Below, one piece after another: positions 1 to 9,099 of a stretch of DNA of 64,000 bases. Position numbers and translations under genes: made by a program. The notes beneath the pieces are model-generated. The model was not told where the DNA came from. It saw only the letters and a list, made by a program, of their open reading frames with translations, and made no database searches. The stretch lies in the NCBI RefSeq assembly GCF_001593605.1, contig NZ_CP012836.1:3476501-3540500 (forward strand), in the 5' to 3' direction. This stretch comes from Algoriphagus sanaruensis (GTDB taxonomy: Bacteria > Bacteroidota > Bacteroidia > Cytophagales > Cyclobacteriaceae). Positions within the stretch are counted from its first letter, which is position 1; every line of letters starts with the position of its first letter.

Positions 1-279
1 CGTCAGGATTAGAGCAAAAACCTCAGATATCCTGTTTTGGAGTTGATTTAAATCTCCGGATTTATCAAATACTCCGAAATTGAGCATAAAATCTTTATAA
101 GATGAACGACGATAAATTTAAGAATTAGATTATCCCCATTTGTTGAGAGCTCTATATTTACATTTAATTGTAAATGAACTGAATTCTAAAAAAATCCGAC
201 CCTCCTGAATTTTCAGAAGATGAGCGGTTGAAATCAGTCATTGAAGAGAACCCAAATTAATTTTTGGACTGAGACTACT
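1..279. other. Intergenic region at window start, no gene supported
   Basis: AT-rich sequence downstream of the first minus-strand gene. I see only very short open frames, none with a recognisable product. A perfect 7-bp inverted repeat (ATTTACA at 156-162, TGTAAAT at 169-175, 6-nt spacer) could be a protein-binding site for a gene beyond the window edge, but nothing confirms it. No clear terminator for the kinase gene is visible. Confidence 0.5.
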
Positions 280-1587
280 TTAATATCTAGGAGTCTCAAT
301 AAAGAAAATATTTTCTCCTTTTATGGAATGCATGTAGCCGATATCCCAGTTAAGTTTAGTCGCGATTTTCTTGCAAAGGGAAAGACCAATACCTGTCCCA
401 GGTTCTCTTCTTGTCCCTTTTGAACTATTTCGAACTAATTCAAAAAGAGATTTTTGAACATCTTTTGAAATTTCCAAGCCCGGGTTTTTCACCTCCCAAA
501 AAATAGAATTTGGCAATTCATTCACTGTCAAAACAATAGTTGCACCTGGTTCTGAAAACTTAATCGCATTATCTAAAAAATTCTTCAAAACAATTTTTAT
601 TTCCTTGATCGGAAGACTGGCTTCCTGAATTTTAAGATTTAAATCAAGCTCGATTTTTTGATTCTTTTTATCAGCCTGAACCTTCATGATCTCCAACATA
701 TCCTCTGCCAAGATCCATGGATTTACCTTTCGAATTTCAGACTCATATCCCTCCATTTCAGCCAACACCCAACCGAGGGTGTTATCCAGAACCTTGGAAA
801 GCTGAAAACTTTGATTCTTAAGATTGAGCAATATCCGCTGCAAATCTTCCGGCTCCAACATCCCCTCCTCTACCAGTTCCAACGTAGTATTCAAACTATT
901 TACGGGACTTTTGAGGTCGTGTGAAAGCAAGGCGATCAGGTGATTCTTATTTTCATTGAGATAAGAAAGTTCCGATAGGTTTTTTTCATTTTGCTTTTTG
1001 AGATTAGCAAGGGTCAGATGCTGCTTTTGGTAATTATTAATTAGATAAGAGACTCCAACGAATATAAATCCAGCACTTACCAATATGGAAATAGCATTGT
1101 CCCAGAATAAATCTTCAGAAGATAAATAATTAAGATACGGGCTAATCGTTCCTTTAGCCTCCAAGAAAAATAAGATGGTGTAACCTCCAATAGACAAAAC
1201 CAGCCAGAATACCTTTAATGGAGTTTTGAAAAAAATTGAAACTGCGACGACAAACACAAATAGGTTAAAAATCGTCGGGCCTCTGTAGCCATCATTATAG
1301 AAGTAATTGAAAAGGGTGAAAACGAGAATCAAACCCAGCATCAGGTTCATCGAGAGCAAGTATTTTTTATACTTGATCATCAAAACCGTAAAAGCAGAGA
1401 AAAGCAGGATATAGACCAACCTAACTTTTACCATGATTGGATTTAACCCCATGAGATAGTCAGAAATCCCAAAAAAAATGATTGCCAGCAAAGTAAGAAA
1501 CACAAAAATGAATGCGATTCTTCTTTGCAAGTCCTCCAGATTACCTGGCTCTTGGGGCAATTTGACTGGTTTTATCCACTTAAGCAT
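280..1587 (-). CDS. Membrane sensor histidine kinase
   Basis: A 435-residue two-component sensor kinase that should autophosphorylate on histidine and pass phosphate to an unidentified response regulator. The first 185 residues contain about six hydrophobic segments with short loops, so sensing is probably within the membrane rather than by a large periplasmic domain. A HisKA helix follows, with the phospho-acceptor at His223 (ALLSHDLKSPVNSL). The HATPase domain has an N box (NFLDNAIKFS, residues 336-345) and a G2 box (GTGIGLSL, 397-404). The usual DxG of the first glycine box is replaced by VKNPG (367-371), so the conserved Asp is Asn. There is no fused receiver and no regulator gene beside it, so it is an orphan here. 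The start is an ATG. Confidence 0.88.
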   Translation of the reverse strand: MLKWIKPVKLPQEPGNLEDLQRRIAFIFVFLTLLAIIFFGISDYLMGLNPIMVKVRLVYILLFSAFTVLMIKYKKYLLSMNLMLGLILVFTLFNYFYNDGYRGPTIFNLFVFVVAVSIFFKTPLKVFWLVLSIGGYTILFFLEAKGTISPYLNYLSSEDLFWDNAISILVSAGFIFVGVSYLINNYQKQHLTLANLKKQNEKNLSELSYLNENKNHLIALLSHDLKSPVNSLNTTLELVEEGMLEPEDLQRILLNLKNQSFQLSKVLDNTLGWVLAEMEGYESEIRKVNPWILAEDMLEIMKVQADKKNQKIELDLNLKIQEASLPIKEIKIVLKNFLDNAIKFSEPGATIVLTVNELPNSIFWEVKNPGLEISKDVQKSLFELVRNSSKGTRREPGTGIGLSLCKKIATKLNWDIGYMHSIKGENIFFIETPRY

Positions 1588-1637
1588 GAGGAAGTACCCG
1601 TGTGGTGTTTGGTCCTCTATTGGTCACTTCGGGTAAT

Positions 1638-2015
1638 TTATCTGGAGGAAAACAGGGCGATTCGATTTCCTTCAGAATCTAAAAATACCGCCATAAATCC
1701 GATTTCTGGAGAAATTTGTCTTTTTTCAATCAAAATTTTTCCACCAAAATCTGGAATCAGACTCAATTCCTTGGAACAATCTTCTGAATTCAGGTAAATC
1801 AGAGGTCCTGCCATTTCGCTAGTTGCATAGAATTTCTCATGGAAAACCAGACTTCCAGGTGCGCCATTTCCTTCTGAATTTGGAAACCAAGCCATTTGAA
1901 AGTCCCCCATCACTTGCTTGGAAAGTTTGCACCCAAAGACATTTTCATAGAAAGTGATAGCACGGTCCATATCTCGGACTGGAATCTCAAACCAACCTAC
2001 CGTTACAGGATTCAT
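1638..2015 (-). CDS. VOC-family (glyoxalase/bleomycin resistance-like) protein
   Basis: About 125 residues with the beta-alpha-beta-beta-beta layout of a vicinal oxygen chelate protein. It opens with VGWFEIPVRDMDRAITFYENVFG, here quoted in part: the 'PVRDMDRAITFYENVFG' segment is the usual VOC opening. It ends with a strand of the type 'AVFLDSEGNRIALFS'. The family includes glyoxalase I, dioxygenases and resistance proteins, and the substrate cannot be told. I place the start at the ATG at 2015, because the longer open frame would need a TTG two codons upstream. It lies 17 nt downstream of the propeller gene on the same strand, so the two may be co-transcribed. Confidence 0.8.
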   Translation of the reverse strand: MNPVTVGWFEIPVRDMDRAITFYENVFGCKLSKQVMGDFQMAWFPNSEGNGAPGSLVFHEKFYATSEMAGPLIYLNSEDCSKELSLIPDFGGKILIEKRQISPEIGFMAVFLDSEGNRIALFSSR

Positions 2016-2032
2016 AAGCAATGAGTTTTTCG

Positions 2033-3073
2033 TTATACCCTAGTTAATTTGATCGGATAAGATTTCCCTGCATTCCACTGGCAGACATAGATATTTTCAT
2101 CCTGATCGATGCAGACATCATGGCAATGTTTGAAGACGGATTCTTTTTGAACCATCAACTGCAGTGCTCCCTCGCGGTACTCTGGGGCAGTGCCGCCCGG
2201 ATTGGAAACCACTCGATTGTTTTGATCCAGAATAGTGACAAAACCTGAATTATCCGTTTGTTCTAGATATCTCAATCTTGACCAGCAAACTCCGGCATAC
2301 AGTTGATCCCCGTGAATGACCGGTCTACAAACAAAGGCTCCAGGAAGAAAGATGGTCTCAAGGTAATTGCCGTCCATTGTAAATCGCTTGAAGGAATTAT
2401 GGCCTCTTGACGTACAAATCAAGGTTGGTGCATTTCCTCCCCGCTGATCTACAGCTATTCCATGGGCCGTGCTAAATTGGGCATCACCAAATCCAGCACC
2501 TCCAAATTTTCGGATAAATTTTCCATTTGAATCGTAGTGTAAAAAATATTGGGAACCATAGCCATCTGCGATATATAAGTCTCCATTCGGCGCAATCGCC
2601 GTTTCAGTTGGCACCCATCGCATCTTTTCATCATAAATCCCTTCTGCTTTTGGACTTTGGATTTCGGTGACAATTTGACCATCAAGCGTTGTTTTGATGA
2701 CTCTTCCTCCATTATCCACTATCCATAGGTATTCTGCATCCCCTTCGTCCACTAAAGAAAGTCCATGAGCTGCGGTTAAGCCCAAAGTCCAAGTTTTCAA
2801 TAGTTTTCCCGCTTGATCGTAAATAATTACATTATTCTTAGGTTCATCCGTAAGCAAAATCATGCGCTTTTTTCGATCCATGACCATCTCATGGCAGTTG
2901 ACCACTGGAACTTTGGTAGGATCAAGATTTCCCCACTGAGTATCTACTTTATAGGTAAAATCTCCATGACCAAGAATCAAATCTTGGGAGGCAAGAAGGG
3001 AAAAATCAGGCTTGAGGCTCATAGCTAAACTGAGTAAGGAGGTATTTTGGATAAATTTTCTTCGGGAGTTCAT
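2033..3073 (-). CDS. Tat-exported NHL-repeat six-bladed beta-propeller protein
   Basis: A 346-residue protein starting with a twin-arginine type signal (MNSRRKFIQNTSLLSLAMSL), so it is probably exported folded through Tat. The mature part contains NHL/six-bladed propeller repeats such as 'IAPNGDLYIADGYGSQ', 'HGIAVDQRGG' and 'HDVCIDQDENIYVCQW'. Related proteins are often annotated as peptidylglycine alpha-amidating lyase-like or 6-bladed beta-propeller, but no catalytic residues can be assigned from sequence alone. The role is unknown, with binding or hydrolysis of an extracellular ligand possible. It is divergent from the exported isomerase-like gene at 3208, sharing a 134-nt spacer. Confidence 0.78.
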   Translation of the reverse strand: MNSRRKFIQNTSLLSLAMSLKPDFSLLASQDLILGHGDFTYKVDTQWGNLDPTKVPVVNCHEMVMDRKKRMILLTDEPKNNVIIYDQAGKLLKTWTLGLTAAHGLSLVDEGDAEYLWIVDNGGRVIKTTLDGQIVTEIQSPKAEGIYDEKMRWVPTETAIAPNGDLYIADGYGSQYFLHYDSNGKFIRKFGGAGFGDAQFSTAHGIAVDQRGGNAPTLICTSRGHNSFKRFTMDGNYLETIFLPGAFVCRPVIHGDQLYAGVCWSRLRYLEQTDNSGFVTILDQNNRVVSNPGGTAPEYREGALQLMVQKESVFKHCHDVCIDQDENIYVCQWNAGKSYPIKLTRV

Positions 3074-3207
3074 AGACAGGTTATATCTGAAAATTCAGCT
3101 TTTTGAAAATATGGAAAAATAGTCGGAGAGAAAAACATCTTTGGTAAAAGCGGCTTTTCTTCCCAATCGGAAATAAGTACATTCGGAAAACTCAAAATAA
3201 TTGCACC

Positions 3208-4035
3208 ATGAAAATCAAATTCATTCTCTTGGGAATAATGATTCTCGGCCCGATGGGTTTATGGGCTCAGGAAATTGCCCTTCAGCTATATTCCTTGCGT
3301 AATGAAATGAAAGTAGACCCTGTAAAATACCATCAAATGATCGCTGAATGGGGAATTCATGCATTGGAAGGTGGCGGCACATATACCTTTTCTGAAGCAG
3401 AATATCAGAAACTTCTTAATGAAAATAACCTTCGAATTGTTGGGGTAGGTGCGGATTACAACAAATTAAAATCTGACCCTCAGGCGATCCTAGCAGAAGC
3501 TAAAAAATATGGAGCTCAGTTTGCAACCTGCTACTGGATTCCTCATGCAGAAGGACCGATCAGTTTGGAGGAAATAAAATCTGCCACTGCATTATTTAAT
3601 GAAGCAGGAGAATTCTTTGCAAAAAGCGGAGTCACCCTGACCTATCATCCCCATGGCTATGAGTTTGTGAATACGGGATCTGGTACTCCCATGGACTACA
3701 TGCTTGAAAATGCCCAGAATTTCAAGTTCAACATGGATGTATTTTGGGTAAAAATGGGCGGAGGAGACCCGATTGCCTTGATGCAAAAATACCCTGGAAA
3801 ATTCCCCCAACTCCATCTCAAAGATCGAAAAAAAGGCACTCCCGGCTCTCCTGATGGCCGAGGGGATGTAGAAACAAATGTTGTTCTAGGAACCGGAGAC
3901 ATCGATATTGCAGGACTGATTCAGGAAGCAAAAAAACAGGGTACAGCCTTTTTGGTCATCGAGGATGAAAGTTCCAGATCGGTAACGCAAATCCCGGAAA
4001 GTGTCGCATTTATCAAGAAAATTCTTAACGAATAA
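3208..4035 (+). CDS. Exported sugar phosphate isomerase/epimerase-like protein
   Basis: A 275-residue protein with an N-terminal signal peptide ending in 'GLWAQ', followed by a xylose-isomerase-like TIM barrel. Probable metal-binding positions are visible at barrel strand ends: 'YHPHGYEF', 'MDVFWV', 'LHLKDRK' and 'VIEDES'. Family members with this signal are common in Bacteroidota and act on sugars or inositols in the periplasm. The actual substrate is not known. It is a single-gene unit, followed immediately by a strong hairpin terminator. Confidence 0.82.
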   Translation: MKIKFILLGIMILGPMGLWAQEIALQLYSLRNEMKVDPVKYHQMIAEWGIHALEGGGTYTFSEAEYQKLLNENNLRIVGVGADYNKLKSDPQAILAEAKKYGAQFATCYWIPHAEGPISLEEIKSATALFNEAGEFFAKSGVTLTYHPHGYEFVNTGSGTPMDYMLENAQNFKFNMDVFWVKMGGGDPIALMQKYPGKFPQLHLKDRKKGTPGSPDGRGDVETNVVLGTGDIDIAGLIQEAKKQGTAFLVIEDESSRSVTQIPESVAFIKKILNE

Positions 4036-4039
4036 AAAG

Positions 4040-4065
4040 AGCCCACGAAAGTGGGTTTCTTTTTT
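4040..4065 (+). terminator. Rho-independent terminator after the isomerase-like gene
   Basis: The stem pairs GCCCAC (4041-4046) with GTGGGT (4051-4056) around a GAAA loop and is followed by CTTTTTT. It begins five bases after the stop codon. Confidence 0.85.
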
Positions 4066-4113
4066 GTAGCGAATGTATTTTAACTCCCGTTAAGGAATCA
4101 AAACTGCCAGCTT

Positions 4114-5361
4114 ATGAAACTCACCTTATCCAGATTCCTTTTCTTGATTTTGATTGGAGGTCTCTTCAGCTCATGTGAAGACGAAATCAAAACGAACTTT
4201 ACGTTTCGGACTATGCTTCCTGTTTACCTTGAAATGAGCGATGTCAGAGGAAGAGTAATTCAGGTCGAGCCTCCACAGCCTTTAGAAAGCCCTGGTAAAA
4301 TCTACATCTACGAAGACTATCTTTTGGTTAACGAACCTACCAAAGGAATCCATATTCTAGACAATTCCGACCCTGCCAATCCTATCAATTTGAACTTCAT
4401 TCCCATCGAAGGGAATATGGACTTGGCAGTAAACAACAACATTCTTTATGCTGACAATTATGCTGATTTACTCGCTTTTGACATCAGCAAAATCCGACAA
4501 ATCCAACTGATTCGGCGAGTGGAAGATGTGTTTTTAAAGCAATATCAGCACGCTACAGGGAAAATCTTAACATTCAAAGACACTGTAATCACGGCAGATC
4601 AGGCCTATTGGGGAAGACCGGATGTAATCTTTTTTCGAGCTGATGCAAGTTTTACAAGTAATCTCTCCTCTGCCGGCAAAAGCTATGGCACTGGTGGGTC
4701 TATGGCGAGATTTACCTTAATGGATGACCACCTTTATGCAGTTGATGAATCCACTCTTCGGGTTTTTGATGTCTCCAAGGCCGACGAACCTAAATTTGTA
4801 AAGCCAGTGGATCTTGGTTGGGGAATTGAAACCATCTTCCCTTTTCAACAAAAACTATTTATCGGATCCAACAGAGGCATGCATATCTATGACGCTTCCA
4901 CCCCTCATTCACCTACTCGAATGGCGGTCTATGAGCATATTTTAGCCTGTGACCCGGTGGTGGTAAATGAGCAGCATGCCTTTGTGACCTTACGAAGCGG
5001 CAACTTCTGTGTAAACAATATCAATGAGCTTCATGTCCTCGATATCCAAAACCCTTACGAGCCTAAGTTGAAAAAGTCCTACCCCATGCTCAATCCACAT
5101 GGACTTGGTCTAGCCGGGGATTACCTTTTTGTAGCTGAAGGAAACCATGGATTAAAAAGCTTCGAAGTATCAGATGTACTCACTATCGACGAACACCAGC
5201 TTCAATTTCTTAAAGAAATGAAATCAGTGGATTTAATTCCCGGGCCAAAATCGCTTATCGTCATAGGACCTGATGGAGTCTGTCAGTTTGATTATTCGAC
5301 TCCTTCCCAGCTAAAAAAATTAAGCTGCATCCAAGTAAGCAATCCCATAGTGATCAATTAA
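4114..5361 (+). CDS. LVIVD-repeat-like beta-propeller lipoprotein
   Basis: A 415-residue predicted lipoprotein. The signal peptide ends in a lipobox (LFSSC, Cys about residue 21). The rest consists of repeated strands of the type 'NEPTKGIHILDNSDPANPINL', quoted in part: 'GIHILDNSDPANP', 'LRVFDVSKADEPKFV', 'GMHIYDASTPHSPT' and 'LHVLDIQNPYEPK'. These resemble LVIVD repeats that build a propeller with an 'I.D.s.p..P' signature. It probably sits on the outer membrane facing the periplasm or the cell surface. Its stop codon is only 2 nt before the ATG of the next gene, so the two are almost certainly translated from one message. The function is unknown. Confidence 0.8.
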   Translation: MKLTLSRFLFLILIGGLFSSCEDEIKTNFTFRTMLPVYLEMSDVRGRVIQVEPPQPLESPGKIYIYEDYLLVNEPTKGIHILDNSDPANPINLNFIPIEGNMDLAVNNNILYADNYADLLAFDISKIRQIQLIRRVEDVFLKQYQHATGKILTFKDTVITADQAYWGRPDVIFFRADASFTSNLSSAGKSYGTGGSMARFTLMDDHLYAVDESTLRVFDVSKADEPKFVKPVDLGWGIETIFPFQQKLFIGSNRGMHIYDASTPHSPTRMAVYEHILACDPVVVNEQHAFVTLRSGNFCVNNINELHVLDIQNPYEPKLKKSYPMLNPHGLGLAGDYLFVAEGNHGLKSFEVSDVLTIDEHQLQFLKEMKSVDLIPGPKSLIVIGPDGVCQFDYSTPSQLKKLSCIQVSNPIVIN

Positions 5362-5363
5362 TC

Positions 5364-5996
5364 ATGAGGCTAAAAACACTCCTTTTGATCTTGGTTTTCT
5401 ACTTTTCGATCGTTCGGGCAGTAGCTCAAGAATCGCCTTATTTTCAGCAAACTGAAATTGGCGTATTACGTGGAAAAGGACCTCAAAACTGGGATGGAAG
5501 CAGAACTGATCGGAACAATCTCAGCCTTCATACCTTTCATGGAATCAAACTTCATCCGAAGCATGTCTTGGGACTCTCAACTGGATTGGACTTCTATGAT
5601 CAATTGACCCTTATCCCAATTGCAATTGGCTGGAGAGGTTTTTTGGGGAAAGAAAATAAGCCTCAATTAGTTGGAGGAATTGATATAGGAGGTGGGGCAG
5701 CTTTTGTGGAGAAAAAAACGAGTACTGAATGGGAGGAATCGTGGTATGAGGGCGGAGCAATGACTTCTGCTCACTTGGGGGTTAGACTACCCGCATGGAA
5801 AGGGAAATCAGCGCTATCAGTAAGTATCGGATTCAAACGCCAAGAAGCAAGCTACTCTTATGCCTATAAAAACGGACTATTGATTCCTCCAACTTCCTTC
5901 GTCCCCACTGGGATTTTACCTAGAGGATACGAATCACTTTCTGAAACCTACTATGTTTTTCAAAGCCTTTTCTTCCGAATGGGATTGATGTTTTAA
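5364..5996 (+). CDS. Small secreted or outer-membrane barrel-like protein
   Basis: A 210-residue protein with a signal peptide ending in 'AVAQ'. The mature part alternates hydrophobic and polar residues and ends in a strand finishing with aromatic Phe (FFRMGLMF), as in small outer-membrane barrels. I do not recognise the family. The 2-nt gap to the preceding lipoprotein suggests the two products act as a pair at the outer membrane. It is convergent with the small gene at 6010, with a weak inverted repeat (GCGATT/AATCGC, 6001-6022) between them. Confidence 0.65.
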   Translation: MRLKTLLLILVFYFSIVRAVAQESPYFQQTEIGVLRGKGPQNWDGSRTDRNNLSLHTFHGIKLHPKHVLGLSTGLDFYDQLTLIPIAIGWRGFLGKENKPQLVGGIDIGGGAAFVEKKTSTEWEESWYEGGAMTSAHLGVRLPAWKGKSALSVSIGFKRQEASYSYAYKNGLLIPPTSFVPTGILPRGYESLSETYYVFQSLFFRMGLMF

Positions 5997-6009
5997 GGGA
6001 GCGATTTCC

Positions 6010-6204
6010 TTACATCAATCGCTTGATCGTCCAAACAATCAAAGCGAAAAGAAAAACCAAAATTGAAATCTTATTGATGCCATGCATCATTCGAAGATTG
6101 AAATTAGTCGGTTTGTTGGGATCGGGTTTTTTGAAAATATTGAGAAAATAGTCTCCAACTGCACCCAATTTGAAGAACTCCTTAACTTGATTTTTCTCTG
6201 ACAT
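6010..6204 (-). CDS. Small single-pass membrane protein, DUF6728-like
   Basis: A 64-residue protein. The soluble N-terminus contains 'DPNKPTNFNLRMMHGINKIS' and is followed by one C-terminal membrane segment (about residues 46-62). From memory this matches a small Bacteroidota-specific family (DUF6728), but the family name should be treated as tentative. The strongly conserved-looking NFNLRMMHGIN segment argues that it is a real gene despite its size. The start is an ATG. The function is unknown. Confidence 0.65.
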   Translation of the reverse strand: MSEKNQVKEFFKLGAVGDYFLNIFKKPDPNKPTNFNLRMMHGINKISILVFLFALIVWTIKRLM

Positions 6205-6272
6205 GGTACTTGCGTTTTATGCTTCAACCCAATTAAACTGAAATTGATTTCCTTTTTGGGGAAATTCATTTT

Positions 6273-6335
6273 GAAAAAATACCATTGAACTTTAGCAGGT
6301 TCTCATTCTGAAGTTCCTGAAGAAATATGGTATTT
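6273..6335 (-). terminator. Long structured hairpin downstream of ispG
   Basis: Reading the minus strand, AAATACCAT (6327-6335) pairs with ATGGTATTT (6277-6285), and an inner pair GAACTT/AAGTTC lies within the 41-nt interval. A T-run follows. This looks like an imperfect intrinsic terminator for the ispG transcript. The large interval lowers confidence. Confidence 0.45.
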
Positions 6336-6347
6336 CAACTGTATTTT

Positions 6348-8330
6348 TTAAATCGTCTCCGGCTCATTCCACATTCCATCCTCTCGAATGATGTTGATCA
6401 GTTCATCGACGGCTTTTTCTGATGGCACAGATCGTTTTACGACTTCTTTTCCTTTGTAAAGCGTAATTTTTCCTTTTCCTGAGCCCACATATCCATAATC
6501 GGCATCTGCCATTTCACCCGGTCCATTGACGATACAACCCATGATGCCGATTTTAACGCCCTTCAAATGATCGGTTCGTTTTCGGATCATAGCTGTTGTT
6601 TCCTGCAAGTCAAACAATGTTCTTCCGCAGGATGGACAGGAAATATATTCCGTCTTTGACATCCTTGTACGAGCTGCCTGAAGCACTCCAAAGCTTACAG
6701 AATTGTGTAATTTGACCTGATCCAACACTTCCTGACGGGAATGCTCCCCTTCTTTTTCCAAAGAAATCAAAATCCCATCACCAAGTCCATCGACAAGCAG
6801 ACCTCCCACATCAGTCGCTGCATACAGCATGGTCATATCAGCAGTTTGATCTGGATAGGTGACTTTGATAACCACAGGGATTTTCTCATCAGAATCCAAG
6901 AGAGAAACAAATGCTCTACGCAAAGCGGCCATCCCATGCACGTTGGCAGTCTTTAGAATCAAGACAGTGTCTTTTCTACCCTTAATCCTAGGAATAACCT
7001 CCTCGATTTGGGTATCTAAGACTTCCAGAAAATTCAATTCAGAATGGAATAATTCCGAATTAGAATATTCATCCAACTTGAAAAGCGGAAACTTATTGAT
7101 TTGATCAGGTGCTTTTTTCCAAACGTCAGCAGATTGAATTTCCTTCATCCCATTTGGAAGCATAAATGGAATTGGATTTTGACCGGTGAAGACAAAGTCT
7201 GCTCCAAGGTCATTCATTTTCCATTTATCCAGTTCGGGCAAATAGAAATGCCCTACAGATTTCATTTCCTTTTCGGTGATTTTTTCAATTCTTGAAATAT
7301 CAGTTATCACCCGAGGGACATTCCCGGAACCAAAATTATAGACTTCTTGAGCCTGTCTTTTGGTATGCTCAAATGGAGTAATTGGGTATGTCTTAATTGC
7401 TTGAATCGGGCTATGACCAGTACGGTGAGCATATCGCTCCACCAATGCCCTTGCTACAGGTGCTTCGAATTCAGGATCCTCCGTCAATGAAACTCGAACC
7501 GTATCCCCTAAGCCATCTTCTAACAAAGTCCCAATTCCAACAGCAGATTTGATTCTTCCATCTTCCGCCTCGCCTGCTTCTGTAACTCCCAAATGCAAAG
7601 GATAAGGCTTAAATCCACCTTCATTCAGTTTTTGAACCAGCAATCGATATGCTTGAACCATGACCTGAGTATTGGAGGATTTCATCGAAATCACAATGTC
7701 ATGGTAATTTTCCTCTTCACAAATCCTCAAAAACTCCAAGGCAGATTCAACCATTCCCAAAGGAGTATCCCCATAGCGACTCATGATCCGGTCGGAAAGC
7801 GAACCATGATTGGTTCCGATTCGCATGGCCGTGCCATGTTCTTTACAAATCTTAATTAAGGGAAGAAATCGGTCCCGAATTCGGTCTAACTCTTCCGCAT
7901 AACTCGCATCTGTGTATTCGATGACTTCAAACTTCTTCTTATCCGCATAATTACCCGGATTGATTCTCACTTTCTCAACAATCTTCGCCGCCAATTCAGC
8001 TGCATTTGGAGTAAAGTGAATATCAGCAACTAATGGAGTAGAATAGCCTCTTTTGCGAAGCTCATTTTTAATATTCCTCAAATTCTCAGCCTCCTTGATA
8101 GAAGGAGCGGTAATTCGGATTAACTCGCATCCTGATTCGATCATCCGAATGCATTGCTCTACAGAACCAACAGTATCCATGGTGTCAACTGTAGTCATGG
8201 ACTGGACTACAATTGGATTGTCGCCACCGATGACGACATCACCAACCTTTACCGGAATTGTCTTTCTTCTCGAATAGCGGGTAAGGCTATCACAATACAG
8301 GGAATCAAGGGATTTGATTAGGGATTCCAT
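6348..8330 (-). CDS. ispG: 4-hydroxy-3-methylbut-2-enyl diphosphate synthase, long form
   Basis: IspG (GcpE) converts methylerythritol cyclodiphosphate to HMBPP in the MEP isoprenoid pathway in the cytoplasm, using a [4Fe-4S] cluster. At 660 residues it is much longer than the roughly 360-400-residue enzyme of most bacteria. Bacteroidota, Chlamydiae and plants carry this long form with an extra domain between the TIM barrel and the cluster domain. Visible features are the N-terminal barrel start (VQSMTTVDTMDT), the cluster cysteines in CPSCG (Cys565, Cys568) and GCIVNGPGE (Cys599), and Glu605. It is 3 nt downstream of the SDR gene and presumably co-transcribed from the -7 element at 9084-9091. 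Confidence 0.96.
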   Translation of the reverse strand: MESLIKSLDSLYCDSLTRYSRRKTIPVKVGDVVIGGDNPIVVQSMTTVDTMDTVGSVEQCIRMIESGCELIRITAPSIKEAENLRNIKNELRKRGYSTPLVADIHFTPNAAELAAKIVEKVRINPGNYADKKKFEVIEYTDASYAEELDRIRDRFLPLIKICKEHGTAMRIGTNHGSLSDRIMSRYGDTPLGMVESALEFLRICEEENYHDIVISMKSSNTQVMVQAYRLLVQKLNEGGFKPYPLHLGVTEAGEAEDGRIKSAVGIGTLLEDGLGDTVRVSLTEDPEFEAPVARALVERYAHRTGHSPIQAIKTYPITPFEHTKRQAQEVYNFGSGNVPRVITDISRIEKITEKEMKSVGHFYLPELDKWKMNDLGADFVFTGQNPIPFMLPNGMKEIQSADVWKKAPDQINKFPLFKLDEYSNSELFHSELNFLEVLDTQIEEVIPRIKGRKDTVLILKTANVHGMAALRRAFVSLLDSDEKIPVVIKVTYPDQTADMTMLYAATDVGGLLVDGLGDGILISLEKEGEHSRQEVLDQVKLHNSVSFGVLQAARTRMSKTEYISCPSCGRTLFDLQETTAMIRKRTDHLKGVKIGIMGCIVNGPGEMADADYGYVGSGKGKITLYKGKEVVKRSVPSEKAVDELINIIREDGMWNEPETI

Positions 8331-8333
8331 AGC

Positions 8334-9038
8334 TTAAATATCTCCAAGTTGGGGGCGAATAATTAGTTCTTCAACAACGGTTTGGGGTGAAAGGTTATAA
8401 GCCCCCCAAACTGATTCGGCAACATCTTCTGCCTTTATAAATCGGTCAATCGGTAAATCAACTCCAGCCCAACTATCTGTGAAGGTAGCTCCAGGCAAAA
8501 TCGAAGTCACTTTAATCTGATGGGGTTTTAGCTCTTCTCGAAGGCATTTGGTCATGCCGAGCATCGCCCATTTTGAAACTGCATAGCTTCCTCCATTGGG
8601 GTAGGCTGTAAGTCCTGCAATTGAACCCATACTGAATATATGCCCTGATCGACGAGTGATCATTTCTTTGACAAACTCCCTAATCAAGTAATACGCGGAA
8701 AAAAGATTCGTCGCCATCATGAATTCAAAATTGCCCTCCGGCTCATCATGGATAGCGCCTGGTAAAAAAATACCAGTATTATTTACCATAACATCAGGTA
8801 ATCCGACTTGACGAACCAAAGCCGCAAATCGCTGTACTTCCTCCCTTTTTGAGAGGTCAGCGGGATGGGCTATTACCTTGATTTCAGGAAAATCAGATTC
8901 TAATTGAGCCTTGAGAGTAAGCAAATCTTGCTCACTTCTAGCACATGTGAATATATCAAAACCTTCCTGTGCGAATCGTTGAACAATTGCTCTTCCGATT
9001 CCTTTTGTCCCTCCTGTGACGAGGATGGATTTTCTCAT
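8334..9038 (-). CDS. SDR-family NAD(P)-dependent oxidoreductase
   Basis: A 234-residue classical short-chain dehydrogenase/reductase. The Rossmann cofactor motif is 'VTGGTKGIGRAI' (residues 7-18), followed by 'NNTGIF' and the catalytic Ser and YxxxK (SMGSIAG, YAVSKWAML). This is the complete active-site set. The substrate cannot be deduced. Its relatives include ketoreductases and sepiapterin reductase-like enzymes. It lies directly upstream of ispG with a 3-nt gap, so the pair forms an operon, although a pathway link to isoprenoids is not implied. Confidence 0.9.
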   Translation of the reverse strand: MRKSILVTGGTKGIGRAIVQRFAQEGFDIFTCARSEQDLLTLKAQLESDFPEIKVIAHPADLSKREEVQRFAALVRQVGLPDVMVNNTGIFLPGAIHDEPEGNFEFMMATNLFSAYYLIREFVKEMITRRSGHIFSMGSIAGLTAYPNGGSYAVSKWAMLGMTKCLREELKPHQIKVTSILPGATFTDSWAGVDLPIDRFIKAEDVAESVWGAYNLSPQTVVEELIIRPQLGDI

Positions 9039-9083
9039 TTGGTTCGTAGTTTAATAGTTAGTATGACAACTATCTAGAGCGAG

Positions 9084-9091
9084 CAAAGTTA
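9084..9091 (-). promoter_or_regulatory. Bacteroidota -7 box for the SDR-ispG operon
   Basis: On the minus strand the sequence reads TAACTTTG, matching TAnnTTTG, about 45 nt upstream of the SDR start codon. No TTTG was found at the standard 19-nt spacing, so only the -7 half is supported. Confidence 0.5.
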
Positions 9092-9099
9092 CATTTTTT

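Noticed and set aside
183..260. Short frame ending 'SEDERLKSVIEENPN' near the window start
   Set aside because: About 25 codons with no start codon and a stop just upstream. It may be a gene remnant but cannot be supported.
6001..6022. Inverted repeat GCGATT/AATCGC as a terminator
   Set aside because: The stem is short and no T-run follows on either strand.
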